This document shows positions 44,055-52,709 of a DNA stretch of 64,000 bases, piece after piece; the first letter of the stretch is position 1; each line of letters starts with the position of its first letter. The translations under genes and the position numbers were made by a program. The notes beneath the pieces were generated by a model, which saw only the letters and a program-made list of their open reading frames with translations, was not told where the DNA came from and did no database searches. The DNA is from Gottschalkia acidurici 9a (GTDB lineage: Bacteria; Bacillota; Clostridia; Tissierellales; Gottschalkiaceae): contig NC_018664.1 in NCBI RefSeq assembly GCF_000299355.1, forward strand, positions 248,001 to 312,000, read 5' to 3'.

Positions 44055-46034
44055 ATGTTTAAACTAAAAGTTAAAGCCAAGATAATCATCATCATGCTAA
44101 TACTAATTGTAACCCCAATAAGTATAGTAGGGGGTATATCTTATAAATTATTTTCAAACATGATGACGAACCAGTATAGAGATTTAGGACAAACCATTGG
44201 AACTGAAATAACTCGCGGGACACAGGTTAAGATTAGTGAGATTGAAAAAGGTCTAGAATACTTATCTTCATCAGGTGCTATAAGTAGTATAGTTACAGAA
44301 CCAGAAAACTCTCAGGTTATGTTAGCGGAATTTGGAAGATTTATAGATAAATATAAATTAAAGAGTATATACTTTGTAACTGAACAGGGAGAGATATACG
44401 CTCAATCGAATGATGGTAATGAGTTCAATAATACTCAAAATGAATGGTATAATAATGCCATAGAAAAAAATGAAACAGTGTGGAGTAACATAAAAAAAGA
44501 CAACTCTAATGGATCATGGTACTTGACTACTAGTAAACCTGTATATTCAGGAGATAAATTAATAGGAGTACTAGGTATAGACGTTTCAATAGACTTATTC
44601 GATGAAGTATTATCTAAAATCAGAATAGGTGGAAGAGGATTCCCAATACTTGTTGATAGTAATGGAGTAAAGATAGCTCTTAAAGATACTGATCAAATAG
44701 GAACTGAATTCAATGGAAAAGAAAACTTTGTAGGAATGACTGAGAAAAATAAAGTCATAAGAAATGTATATAAAAATAATGATAAAGTTCAAGAACAATT
44801 TACGATTATTAATAATATAGAAAAGTTAGACTGGAAACTAATAACTATAGTTCCTATTGACAATGTTAAAGAAGGAACTAAGTTGATGCTACAAAATACA
44901 AGTTTAATAGGAATATTAACTATGATAGTAGGGGTTATAATATCAATCCTATTTGCTAGAACTATTACAAAACCTATATATAGAGTCTTAGAAAGTATAA
45001 AGAAAATGGAAAGTGGAGACTTTACAGAAAGACTTAGTATAAAAAATAATGATGAGTTCGGTGAGGTAAGAGATATATTTAATAATATGATGATTAAATT
45101 AAGTGAACTTATCTCAAACATTAAAGATATCTCAAGTGAAGTAAGTTCATCATCAGGCCTATTAGCAGCAACATCGCAACAAACAAGTGCATCTTCAGAA
45201 GAGGTGTCTAGAGCTATAGATGAAATAGCTAGGGGATCATCAGAACAAGCCAATGATACAGAAGAAGGCGTACAACTTATTGCAAGTTTATCTGATAAGC
45301 TATTAGAGCTTAATAACAACTCAGAAGTTATGTTAAATTCAGTTGAAGAAGTAAGACATACGAGTATAGAAAGCACTAAAATAGTAGAAGATCTTAAGGA
45401 AAAGACTGAAATAAATAATGAAAATACAAATAAAGTAGAAGAAGAAATAGTAAAATTAGATAATAAGATTGGTGAAATAGGAAATATACTATTTACAATA
45501 GATCAAATAGCAGAGCAGACAAATTTACTAGCACTAAATGCGTCAATAGAAGCAGCAAGAGCTGGAGAACATGGAAAAGGATTCGCTGTAGTAGCAGAAG
45601 AGATAAGAAAACTTGCAAGTGAGTCTAAGCTATCATCTGACAATATAAAGGATATAATAACTAATGTTCAATTAGAAAGTAAAAAGACAGTAGAAGTAAT
45701 GAAAGATGTGAAAGACCGAAATCAAGAACAAAATGATATAGTAATGCAAGTAAATGAATCATTTAATAACATAAATAACCTAATAGAAGATATAACTGCT
45801 AAGATAGAGAGTATAGGCAAGTATATATATGAAATAAACGAAGATAAAGATAAAGTGGTAAGTTCAATGGAGAATATATCTGCCGTATCAGAAGAGACAG
45901 CAGCAGCGTCAGAAGAAGTGGTAGCATCTATACAACAGCAGACATCAGCAACACAAGAAGTAGCAAAGTCAGCAGAAGTGCTTAATGAGCTTGCAGATAA
46001 GTTGAGTGAAGAGATGAGCAAGTTTAAAATATAA
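44055..46034 (+). CDS. Methyl-accepting chemotaxis protein, third of three
   Basis: 659 residues: TM1 (about 10-30), dCache ectodomain with [37 protein letters not shown] divided by a short insertion and [18 protein letters not shown]2, HAMP ([24 protein letters not shown]), and signalling tip identical to that of the second copy. In the ectodomain the family DRDWY motif is reduced to QNEWY, so ligand specificity probably differs. ATG 44055 follows GAGGGGAGAAAAGG. Bases around 45487-45700 are nearly the same as 43441-43650 in the second copy. A terminator follows at 46048. Confidence 0.94.
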   Translation: MFKLKVKAKIIIIMLILIVTPISIVGGISYKLFSNMMTNQYRDLGQTIGTEITRGTQVKISEIEKGLEYLSSSGAISSIVTEPENSQVMLAEFGRFIDKYKLKSIYFVTEQGEIYAQSNDGNEFNNTQNEWYNNAIEKNETVWSNIKKDNSNGSWYLTTSKPVYSGDKLIGVLGIDVSIDLFDEVLSKIRIGGRGFPILVDSNGVKIALKDTDQIGTEFNGKENFVGMTEKNKVIRNVYKNNDKVQEQFTIINNIEKLDWKLITIVPIDNVKEGTKLMLQNTSLIGILTMIVGVIISILFARTITKPIYRVLESIKKMESGDFTERLSIKNNDEFGEVRDIFNNMMIKLSELISNIKDISSEVSSSSGLLAATSQQTSASSEEVSRAIDEIARGSSEQANDTEEGVQLIASLSDKLLELNNNSEVMLNSVEEVRHTSIESTKIVEDLKEKTEINNENTNKVEEEIVKLDNKIGEIGNILFTIDQIAEQTNLLALNASIEAARAGEHGKGFAVVAEEIRKLASESKLSSDNIKDIITNVQLESKKTVEVMKDVKDRNQEQNDIVMQVNESFNNINNLIEDITAKIESIGKYIYEINEDKDKVVSSMENISAVSEETAAASEEVVASIQQQTSATQEVAKSAEVLNELADKLSEEMSKFKI

Positions 46035-46047
46035 TAAGTAAAACTAT

Positions 46048-46097
46048 AAAGACCACCAAGAAGTATTAATCTTAAGCATACTTTTTAGTGGTCTTTA
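46048..46097 (+). terminator. Terminator after the third chemoreceptor gene
   Basis: AAAGACCAC (46048-46056) pairs exactly with GTGGTCTTT (46088-46096), with an inner AAGTAT/ATACTT stem. It ends just before the ribosome binding site of the next gene. Confidence 0.75.
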
Positions 46098-46114
46098 TAA
46101 TAGGAGTTGAGAGT

Positions 46115-46927
46115 ATGCGTGTAGTAAGTTTAGTAGGTCAAAGTGGAAGTGGTAAAAGCTATAAAGCTATAATGTTAGCTAAAGATTTAGATATTGAATA
46201 TATAATAGATGATGGATTACTCATACAAGGAAACAAGATAATTGCTGGTAAATCTGCAAAAGGAGAAAGCACAACTATAAGTGCAGTTAAAAGGGCAGTA
46301 TTTACAGATTATAATCATAGAAAAGAAGTAAAAGACGTAATTAGAATTTTAAGTCCTAATAGTATATTGATACTTGGAACTTCAGACAAAATGATAGAGA
46401 GAATAACTGAAGAACTAGATTTACCTAAAATACAAGAACGAATATATATACAAGAAATATCTTCGGAAGAAGAAATAAGAATCGCTAGTGAAGAAAGAAA
46501 GAAGCAAGGAAAGCACGTGATACCAGTACCAACTTTTGAAGTGAAAAAAGATTTTTCAGGATACTTCCTAGATACATTGAAAATACTTCGAAAAAGAGAT
46601 AGTATAAAAGAGCATGTATATGAAAAAACTGTAGTTAGACCTACTTTCAGTTACCTAGGGAAGTATACTATATCAGATAGTGTAATAAAGGATATAATTA
46701 AATATGTTACAAGAAAAGTAGACGGACTACATAAAGTTTCAAATATATATATTAGGAACTATAAAGAAGGACTATTCATAAATATAGAAGTAAGTATGGT
46801 TTATGGATATAGTATATTAGATACAGTAAAATATATGCAGAAAAGGATAGCTAGTGAAATAGAGAACATGACTTCTTTAAATATACTAGGCATAAATGTA
46901 ACTGTAAAAAAATTAATTGTAAAATAG
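46115..46927 (+). CDS. P-loop NTPase fused to an Asp23/Gls24-like domain
   Basis: 270 residues. The N-terminal half is a P-loop domain with Walker A LVGQSGSGKSYKAIMLAKDL at residues 5-24 and ILILGTSDKMIERI farther on. The C-terminal 100 residues read PTFSYLGKYTISDSVIKDIIKYVTRKVDG and the following strands, like Asp23/Gls24 (YloU-type) envelope proteins. ATG 46115 follows ATAGGAG at 46100-46106; an upstream GTG lies in the terminator stem. Asp23 proteins sit at the membrane and affect the cell envelope; a nucleotide-driven version would be a switchable form. No operon partner: a chemoreceptor terminator precedes it and a promoter for the next gene follows. Function unknown. Confidence 0.8.
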   Translation: MRVVSLVGQSGSGKSYKAIMLAKDLDIEYIIDDGLLIQGNKIIAGKSAKGESTTISAVKRAVFTDYNHRKEVKDVIRILSPNSILILGTSDKMIERITEELDLPKIQERIYIQEISSEEEIRIASEERKKQGKHVIPVPTFEVKKDFSGYFLDTLKILRKRDSIKEHVYEKTVVRPTFSYLGKYTISDSVIKDIIKYVTRKVDGLHKVSNIYIRNYKEGLFINIEVSMVYGYSILDTVKYMQKRIASEIENMTSLNILGINVTVKKLIVK

Positions 46928-46961
46928 CGTGTTAAAATTCAATATAATGAATAAGAATTAG

Positions 46962-46990
46962 TTGATTTTTTTGGATTTTAAAAATATAAT
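46962..46990 (+). promoter_or_regulatory. Promoter of the glutamate dehydrogenase gene
   Basis: TTGATT at 46962-46967, exactly 17 bases, consensus TATAAT at 46985-46990; the ribosome binding site AAAAGGAGA follows about 17 bases later. Confidence 0.75.
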
Positions 46991-47020
46991 ATAAAATAAA
47001 ATAAAAAAGGAGACGAAAAC

Positions 47021-48364
47021 ATGACAAACTATATAGAAGAAGTTCTTGAAAAAGTTAAAAAAAGAGATGAGCATGAACCTGAATTTATACAAGCAGTGGA
47101 AGAGGTTCTACATTCTTTAAGCCCAGTTATAGAAAAGCATCCTGAATATGTAGATACAAACATATTAGAAAGAATTTGTGAACCTGAAAGAGTTATAATG
47201 TTTAAAGTACCATGGGATGATGACAATGGAAAAGTTCACGTAAGTCGTGGATTTAGAGTTCAATTTAATGGTTCTATAGGGCCATATAAAGGTGGACTGA
47301 GATTTCACCCAACAGTAAACTTAAGTGTATTAAAATTCTTAGGTTTTGAACAAACTTTTAAAAACTCACTTACAGGACTTCCAATAGGTGGAGGAAAAGG
47401 TGGTTCAGACTTCGATCCTAGAGGGAAGTCTGATAGCGAAATAAGAAGATTTTGTGAAAGCTTCATGACAGAACTATATAGACATATAGGTCCAGATGTT
47501 GACGTTCCAGCAGGAGATATAGGAGTAGGGGCTAGAGAAATAGGATATTTATATGGATACTATAGAAGACTTAGAGGAGCTTTTGAGAACGGAGTATTGA
47601 CAGGTAAAGGACTATCTTATGGTGGAAGTTTGATAAGACCAGAAGCTACAGGATATGGAGTTACTTACTTCTGTAATGAGATACTTAAGCATGAGGGAGA
47701 TTCAATAGAGGGAAAAACTGTATCAGTTTCAGGATTCGGTAATGTTGCTTGGGGAGTATGTATAAAAGTAAGTGAATTAGGCGGAAAAGTAGTTACACTA
47801 TCAGGTCCAGATGGATATATATACGATCCAGACGGAGTATCTGGAGAAAAGATAGATTATATGGTAGAGATGAGACTATCAGGTAGAGATAAAGTTAAAG
47901 ACTATGCTGACAAATTTGGAGTAGAATTCTTTGAAGCTCAAAAACCATGGGGAGTTAAAGTAGATATAGCTATTCCATGTGCTACTCAAAATGAAATAGG
48001 AATGGAAGAAGCTAAGAAATTAGTAGATAACAGAGTAAAATATTTAGTTGAAGCTGCTAACATGCCTACAAGTAATGAAGCTATAAAATACCTTCAAGAT
48101 AATAACACAATAATAGGACCTGCAAAAGCAGCTAATGCTGGTGGAGTAGCTACTTCAGCATTAGAAATGACTCAGAACAGCATGCGACTCGCTTGGACAG
48201 AAGAAGAAGTTGATGAAAAGCTTCATCAAATAATGATAAATATTCATAATAGTGCTATGAAAGCAGCAGAAGATTATGGATTCGGATATAATTTAGTTGC
48301 AGGAGCTAATATAGCAGGATTCTTAAAAGTAGCAGAAGCTATGTATGCACAAGGAATATACTAG
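47021..48364 (+). CDS. gdhA: Glutamate dehydrogenase, hexameric small type
   Basis: 447 residues. Interconverts glutamate and 2-oxoglutarate plus ammonia. Motifs: KGGLRFHPTVNLSVLKFLGFEQTFKNSLT with the substrate-binding lysine, GGGKGGSDFDP, DVDVPAGDIGVGAREIGYLYG, and the nucleotide-binding VSGFGNVAWG. The sequence resembles the NAD-dependent enzyme of Clostridium symbiosum (about 450 residues) closely along its length, so NAD use in amino-acid fermentation is likely. The shorter Clostridioides-type enzyme is a different subgroup. A single-gene unit: strong promoter at 46962 and terminator at 48400. Confidence 0.95.
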   Translation: MTNYIEEVLEKVKKRDEHEPEFIQAVEEVLHSLSPVIEKHPEYVDTNILERICEPERVIMFKVPWDDDNGKVHVSRGFRVQFNGSIGPYKGGLRFHPTVNLSVLKFLGFEQTFKNSLTGLPIGGGKGGSDFDPRGKSDSEIRRFCESFMTELYRHIGPDVDVPAGDIGVGAREIGYLYGYYRRLRGAFENGVLTGKGLSYGGSLIRPEATGYGVTYFCNEILKHEGDSIEGKTVSVSGFGNVAWGVCIKVSELGGKVVTLSGPDGYIYDPDGVSGEKIDYMVEMRLSGRDKVKDYADKFGVEFFEAQKPWGVKVDIAIPCATQNEIGMEEAKKLVDNRVKYLVEAANMPTSNEAIKYLQDNNTIIGPAKAANAGGVATSALEMTQNSMRLAWTEEEVDEKLHQIMINIHNSAMKAAEDYGFGYNLVAGANIAGFLKVAEAMYAQGIY

Positions 48365-48399
48365 AAAAAGTATAATTAAAATATAATATAAAGTTGTAT

Positions 48400-48460
48400 A
48401 AAACCCTAAAGTTGAAGTTATATTTAATGAATGAACTGTCAAACTTTAGGGTTTTATTTT
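48400..48460 (+). terminator. Terminator after glutamate dehydrogenase
   Basis: AAAACCCTAAAGTT (48400-48413) pairs exactly with AACTTTAGGGTTTT (48442-48455), then ATTTTG. Confidence 0.85.
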
Positions 48461-48773
48461 GCTTTAATATATACTACACAAACGATTCAAAGTATCAAAT
48501 GTTTTCCTAGAGAAATTTTTAGTTACAATATACAATTGTCAAAAATAACAAATTAGAGTATACTTTTATTTCGTTGTAGAAAATATTTTAAATGTTAAAT
48601 ACTAATGAGTAAATTGAGATAAATGCAATGGGTGTAATAAAACCAAGTAAATATACGGGATAAATAAGAATAAGTTAACTTAATATTTACTAAAGCATAA
48701 TTTTCATATAACAAAATAGTAGTATATTTTTAATAGAGAACTTTATAAATTATAGTTATTGGGGGTAATGGGA
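48461..48773. other. AT-rich intergenic stretch
   Basis: About 310 bases between the glutamate dehydrogenase terminator and the next small gene. I see no open frame, no repeat and no clear promoter; it presumably contains the promoter of the small gene at 48774. Confidence 0.4.
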
Positions 48774-48941
48774 TTGGAAGATAAAAAAACAATTTTAATA
48801 ATAGCACTATCAACTTTATTAGCAATTGGTATAACTGTTTATGGAGAAAGAACATCAGCAGGGAAATTAGAAAAAGAAAACACTATATATAAAAGTGAAC
48901 TATATCTTAACACTAACTTGAATAGTTTAAACAATGAATAA
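48774..48941 (+). CDS. Small single-helix membrane protein
   Basis: 55 residues: short charged N-terminus (MEDKKT), one hydrophobic helix ILIIALSTLLAIGITVYG (residues 7-24), then a polar charged tail rich in K, E, N and L. TTG 48774 is chosen because GGGGGT at 48761-48766 sits eight bases before it; an ATG at 48768 is too near. Not recognised. It is followed by a strong terminator at 48976, so it is a short transcript on its own. Confidence 0.55.
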   Translation: MEDKKTILIIALSTLLAIGITVYGERTSAGKLEKENTIYKSELYLNTNLNSLNNE

Positions 48942-48975
48942 TATAAAATAAATAATATTAATTTTGTTTATAGGT

Positions 48976-49030
48976 AAGAATCTTAATATACAAAGAAATG
49001 GGGGATCTTTGTATATCGAGATTCTTTTTT
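48976..49030 (+). terminator. Strong terminator before the DNA glycosylase gene
   Basis: AAGAATCT and ATATACAAAG (48976-48995) pair with CTTTGTATAT and AGATTCTT (49007-49028) around a two-base internal mismatch, then a T-run. Confidence 0.9.
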
Positions 49031-49132
49031 GTTTTTGAAGATTAATTGAAACAAAAGGGTATTAAGTATACTGCTAAAAGTGTAAGATATAGTTAGCTTG
49101 TTATACAATAGATATTGAAAGGAGAAATTAAT

Positions 49133-50017
49133 TTGAAGTACAATACTTATGAAAAAGACGGAAAAGTGATAATAGAAAATGTAAAAGATTTTGAACCTAA
49201 ACATATATTTGAATGTGGACAATGTTTTAGATGGAATGATGAAGGTGACGGTAGTTTTACAGGAGTTGCTTTTGGTAAGGTTGTAAATATAAAAAAAGAA
49301 GAAGATAATATAATAATATCTAACACTAATATAAAAGAGTTTGAAGATATATGGTACGATTATTTAGACTTAGGTAGGAATTATGGTGAAGTTAAAGAGA
49401 AATTAAGCAATGATCCAATACTAAAAGAGGCTATAAAATTTGGAGAAGGGATAAGGATATTAAGACAAGACGAGTGGGAAATCTTAATTTCATTTATAAT
49501 ATCAGCAAATAATAGAATACCTATGATAAAAAAGGCAATAGATATATTAAGTGAAAAGTACGGTGAGTTTATAGGTGAGTTTAATGGGAAAAAGTATTAT
49601 GCATTTCCAACACCAGAAAACTTAAAAGATGCATCTATAGAGGACATAGAAAACTGTAAAACAGGTTTCAGAGCTAAGTATATATCAGCTGCCATAAATA
49701 GAGTTTTAGATAAGGAGATAGACATATATAAATTAGAAAATCTTTCTACAGAAGAAGCTAGAGAAGAACTTATGACTTTTTCGGGAGTTGGGCCTAAAGT
49801 TTCTGATTGTATAATGCTATTTTCCATGGGAAAAGCAGATGCATTTCCTATAGATGTGTGGGTGAAAAGAATTATGGAACATTTTTACTTAGAAGAAGAT
49901 ACAAAATTAAATGACATACAGAAATATGCAGGAGATAAATTCAGAGAATTAGCTGGATTTGCACAGCAGTACTTATTTTACTATGCTAGGGAACTAGGAA
50001 TAGGTAAGAAAAAATAG
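49133..50017 (+). CDS. 8-oxoguanine DNA glycosylase / AP lyase (OGG1 type)
   Basis: 294 residues. Removes oxidised guanine from DNA. N-terminal OGG domain (FECGQCFRWNDEGDGSFTGVAFGKVV), then the helix-hairpin-helix-GPD domain: SFIISANNRIPMIKKAID, LMTFSGVGPKVSDCIMLFSMGKADAFPIDVWVKRIM, in which the GPK lysine is the expected catalytic residue and PIDVW carries the catalytic aspartate. TTG 49133 follows AAAGGAG at 49118-49124 (TTG 49115 precedes that site). It is 15 bases before the response regulator gene, so the two may be co-transcribed although unrelated in function. Confidence 0.92.
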   Translation: MKYNTYEKDGKVIIENVKDFEPKHIFECGQCFRWNDEGDGSFTGVAFGKVVNIKKEEDNIIISNTNIKEFEDIWYDYLDLGRNYGEVKEKLSNDPILKEAIKFGEGIRILRQDEWEILISFIISANNRIPMIKKAIDILSEKYGEFIGEFNGKKYYAFPTPENLKDASIEDIENCKTGFRAKYISAAINRVLDKEIDIYKLENLSTEEAREELMTFSGVGPKVSDCIMLFSMGKADAFPIDVWVKRIMEHFYLEEDTKLNDIQKYAGDKFRELAGFAQQYLFYYARELGIGKKK

Positions 50018-50032
50018 GGAGTAAGATAATTT

Positions 50033-50725
50033 ATGTATAAAATTCTAGTTGTTGAAGACGATGAGAAATTGATAGATCTTATAAAAGAGAGACTAAAAAG
50101 ATATGGATATGAAGTTGTTACTGTTAAAGACTACTCTAATATTAGAGGAGAGTTTATATCAGAAAAGCCACATCTAGTACTATTAGATATTAACTTACCA
50201 AACTTTGATGGTTTTTTCTGGTGTAGAGAGATAAGAAGTATATCTAAAGTTCCTATTATATTCATCTCAGCTAGATTCTCTGATATGGATCAAGTTATGG
50301 CAATAGAAAATGGTGGAGACGATTATATTATAAAACCATTTTCTTTTGATCTTCTCTTGGCAAAAATTAAAGGTGTTATTCGAAGAAGTTATGGGGAATA
50401 TGCTGAAAGTGAATCAAAGGATATATATGAATGTAAAGGAGTTTATTTATATATAAAGCAAAATATAGTTGAGTATAATGAAAAAAAGATAGAGCTTAGT
50501 AAAAAAGAGTTCGCTTTGTTATATATACTTATAGCTAACTTAAATGAAATAGTACCTAGAGAATCTATTTTAGCAGAGTTATGGGACGATGTAGAATTTG
50601 TAGACGATAATACTCTATCAGTAAATATTGCTAGACTTAGAAAGAGACTAGAAGAGATAGGAATTTATGATTCGATTCAAACAAAAAGAGGTCAAGGCTA
50701 TATTATGACTAAAACTTGGGATTAG
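50033..50725 (+). CDS. Response regulator, OmpR/PhoB family, BceR-like
   Basis: 230 residues. Receiver domain with phospho-acceptor Asp in VLLDINLPNFDGFFWCREIR (about residue 54), switch Thr/Ser position IFISAR and Lys in DDYIIKPFS; C-terminal winged helix with KIELSKKEFALLYILI, DNTLSVNIARLRKRLEEIG and the final IQTKRGQGYIM. It is followed eight bases later by a BceS-type kinase and then by the BceAB-like transporter, so it should be the regulator of this module. Its probable target sites, TTACA-N4-TGTAA, lie at 51812 and at 30190. Confidence 0.93.
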   Translation: MYKILVVEDDEKLIDLIKERLKRYGYEVVTVKDYSNIRGEFISEKPHLVLLDINLPNFDGFFWCREIRSISKVPIIFISARFSDMDQVMAIENGGDDYIIKPFSFDLLLAKIKGVIRRSYGEYAESESKDIYECKGVYLYIKQNIVEYNEKKIELSKKEFALLYILIANLNEIVPRESILAELWDDVEFVDDNTLSVNIARLRKRLEEIGIYDSIQTKRGQGYIMTKTWD

Positions 50726-50733
50726 GTGAAGAA

Positions 50734-51803
50734 ATGAATTTAAGATTCTATTTAAAAGATAGGTTAATATATATATTACTTTACTTTTTAAGCTCAGCTT
50801 TAACTATAATTATAATGATGTTAGATCTGATAATTATAAAAGAAAAATAATGATAGAGAATATAATTTATTCTTTTATATTGGTATTTGTATTATTGGTA
50901 TTTGCAATAATTTTAGACTATATGAAGAAGAAAAGTGTTTATGATTCTATAAATTATGGATTAGATGCAGAATATGATATGGGACATATATTTAATATTC
51001 CAGATAACATTAGCCATGAGCATGATATTTTTAAAAAACTATTAGTCAATAATTATATGAACTATGAAGATACACTAGAAAAATATAAGAAAAACTATAA
51101 AACTCAAATGGACTTTAAAAGTAGATGGATACATCAAATGAAGACACCTGTATCAGTTATAAAACTTATGCTTGAAAATGAAAAGGATAAGACTACGGAG
51201 AAAAGCACCAGAAGAAGTTATGAAAGTATAGAAGAAGAGATAGAAAAGCTATCTCATGGGCTTGAAATGGCATTATACACTTTAAGAGTAAATGATTTTG
51301 AGCTAGACTTTAAAGTAGAGGAAGTAGAAATACTAGATGTAGTAAGAGGAATTATAAATGAAAATAAAAATACTTTTATAATGAACTCAATTTATCCTAA
51401 AATAACTTCAAGTGAAAATATAAAAGTAAAGAGTGATAAAAAGTGGATTAAATTTGTTTTAAGCCAAATTATATGTAATAGTATAAAATACTCTAAAGTA
51501 AAGAAAAGTGATAATAAAGCTATAAAGATAAGTTTAGATAGATCAAGTGATAGAACGATACTTTCAGTAGCGGATCAAGGGGTAGGAATACCTAAAGAAG
51601 ATATAGGAAGAGTGTTTAATTCTTTTTACACAGGTAAAAATGGAAGAAAATATAAAGAATCTACGGGTATGGGACTATATCTTGCAAAAGATGTATGCGA
51701 TAAACTAGGACATGATATAAGTGTAGAATCTATAGAAGGAGAATGGACAAGAGTAAATATAACTTTTTACGATGGAAAAAGTATTTATAATATAAGTGAG
51801 TAG
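50734..51803 (+). CDS. BceS-type sensor histidine kinase, frame break after first membrane helix
   Basis: ATG 50734 starts MNLRFYLKDRLIYILLYFLS and reads one membrane helix, stopping at 50848-50850. The rest (317 residues from ATG 50850, overlapping TAATG) starts with the second helix YSFILVFVLLVFAIILDY, then the H-box SRWIHQMKTPVSVIKLML and HATPase motifs (GVGIPKEDIGRVFNSFYTGKNG, STGMGLYLAKDVC). Together they make a normal short intramembrane-sensing kinase of about 355 residues. One more A in the A5 run at 50843-50847 would join them. Either a homopolymer sequencing error, a real mutation, or two translationally coupled pieces. BceS kinases sense through the transporter, so no large extracellular domain is expected. 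Confidence 0.8.
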
Positions 51804-51811
51804 TGCTATCA

Positions 51812-51825
51812 TTACAATATTGTAA
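51812..51825 (+). promoter_or_regulatory. BceR-type binding site (TTACA-N4-TGTAA) upstream of bceA
   Basis: The inverted repeat TTACA ATAT TGTAA, identical with the site at 30190 including the following GATAT. A TATAAT element is at 51880-51885, 68 bases after the start of the site, as the probable bceA -10. Confidence 0.65.
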
Positions 51826-51845
51826 GATATAACTATTAAATTGAA

Positions 51846-51877
51846 AGAGAAATCAATACTATGATTTCTCTTGTTTT
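51846..51877 (+). terminator. Terminator after the kinase gene
   Basis: AGAGAAATCA (51846-51855) pairs exactly with TGATTTCTCT (51862-51871), then TGTTTT. It lies between the BceR-type site and the probable bceA -10. Confidence 0.8.
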
Positions 51878-51941
51878 ATTATAATCTTTATGAAGCAAAG
51901 ATTGATTTCTAAAGATTATATTTTATATAGGGGGTAATATC

Positions 51942-52709
51942 GTGTTAGTTTTAGAAACTAAAGAATTGTCTAAAGTTTATGGTAGTAAGGGAAAAGGAAT
52001 AGTTGTAAAAGCATTAGATAATTTTAATATGAACATAAAAGAGGGAGAATTTGTAGGGGTAATGGGTCCATCGGGAAGCGGAAAGACTACTCTTTTGAAC
52101 ATTCTTGCCACTATAGATTCACCATCATCGGGAGAGGTTCTAATAGGGGGACAAAATCCTCATAAATTAAATGAAGATAAATTAGCACTGTTTAGAAGAC
52201 AAAATCTGGGTTTTATATTTCAGGACTTTAACCTTTTAGATACTCTTTCAATAAAAGAAAATATAATACTTCCATTAGTGCTAGAGGGAGCAAAAAATAC
52301 AGAAATAGAAGAAAAGTTGCAAGAAATATCATCTGTATTGAATATAAAAGAAATATTGAATAAAAGAACTTATGAAGTTTCAGGGGGTCAACAACAAAGA
52401 ACTGCTTGTGCAAGGGCACTTATAAATAAGCCATCTATGATATTGGCAGATGAGCCTACTGGGAATTTAGACTCAAAGTCATCTTATGACTTAATGGAAT
52501 CATTAGAAAAGATAAATGCAGAAAAGAAAGCTACTATAGTAATGGTAACTCATGATGCTTTTGCTGCAAGCTTCTGTAATAGAATAATAATGATAAAAGA
52601 CGGAAAGTTCTTTTTAGAAATAAATAAAAGTTCTAGTAGGCAAGTGTTTTTTAAAGAGATATTAGACGCATTATCCCTTCTCGGAGGTGGGTATAATGAA
52701 AATATCTAA
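51942..52709 (+). CDS. BceA-type ABC transporter ATPase
   Basis: 255 residues: Walker A GPSGSGKTTLLN (about 44-55), Q-loop FQDFNLLDTLS, signature VSGGQQQRTACARALI, Walker [14 protein letters not shown] and H-loop VTHD. Partner of the large BceB permease; such pairs remove or detoxify bacitracin-, lantibiotic- or defensin-like peptides and also signal to the kinase. GTG 51942 follows AGGGGGTAAT. The gene overlaps the permease start by 14 bases. Confidence 0.94.
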   Translation: MLVLETKELSKVYGSKGKGIVVKALDNFNMNIKEGEFVGVMGPSGSGKTTLLNILATIDSPSSGEVLIGGQNPHKLNEDKLALFRRQNLGFIFQDFNLLDTLSIKENIILPLVLEGAKNTEIEEKLQEISSVLNIKEILNKRTYEVSGGQQQRTACARALINKPSMILADEPTGNLDSKSSYDLMESLEKINAEKKATIVMVTHDAFAASFCNRIIMIKDGKFFLEINKSSSRQVFFKEILDALSLLGGGYNENI

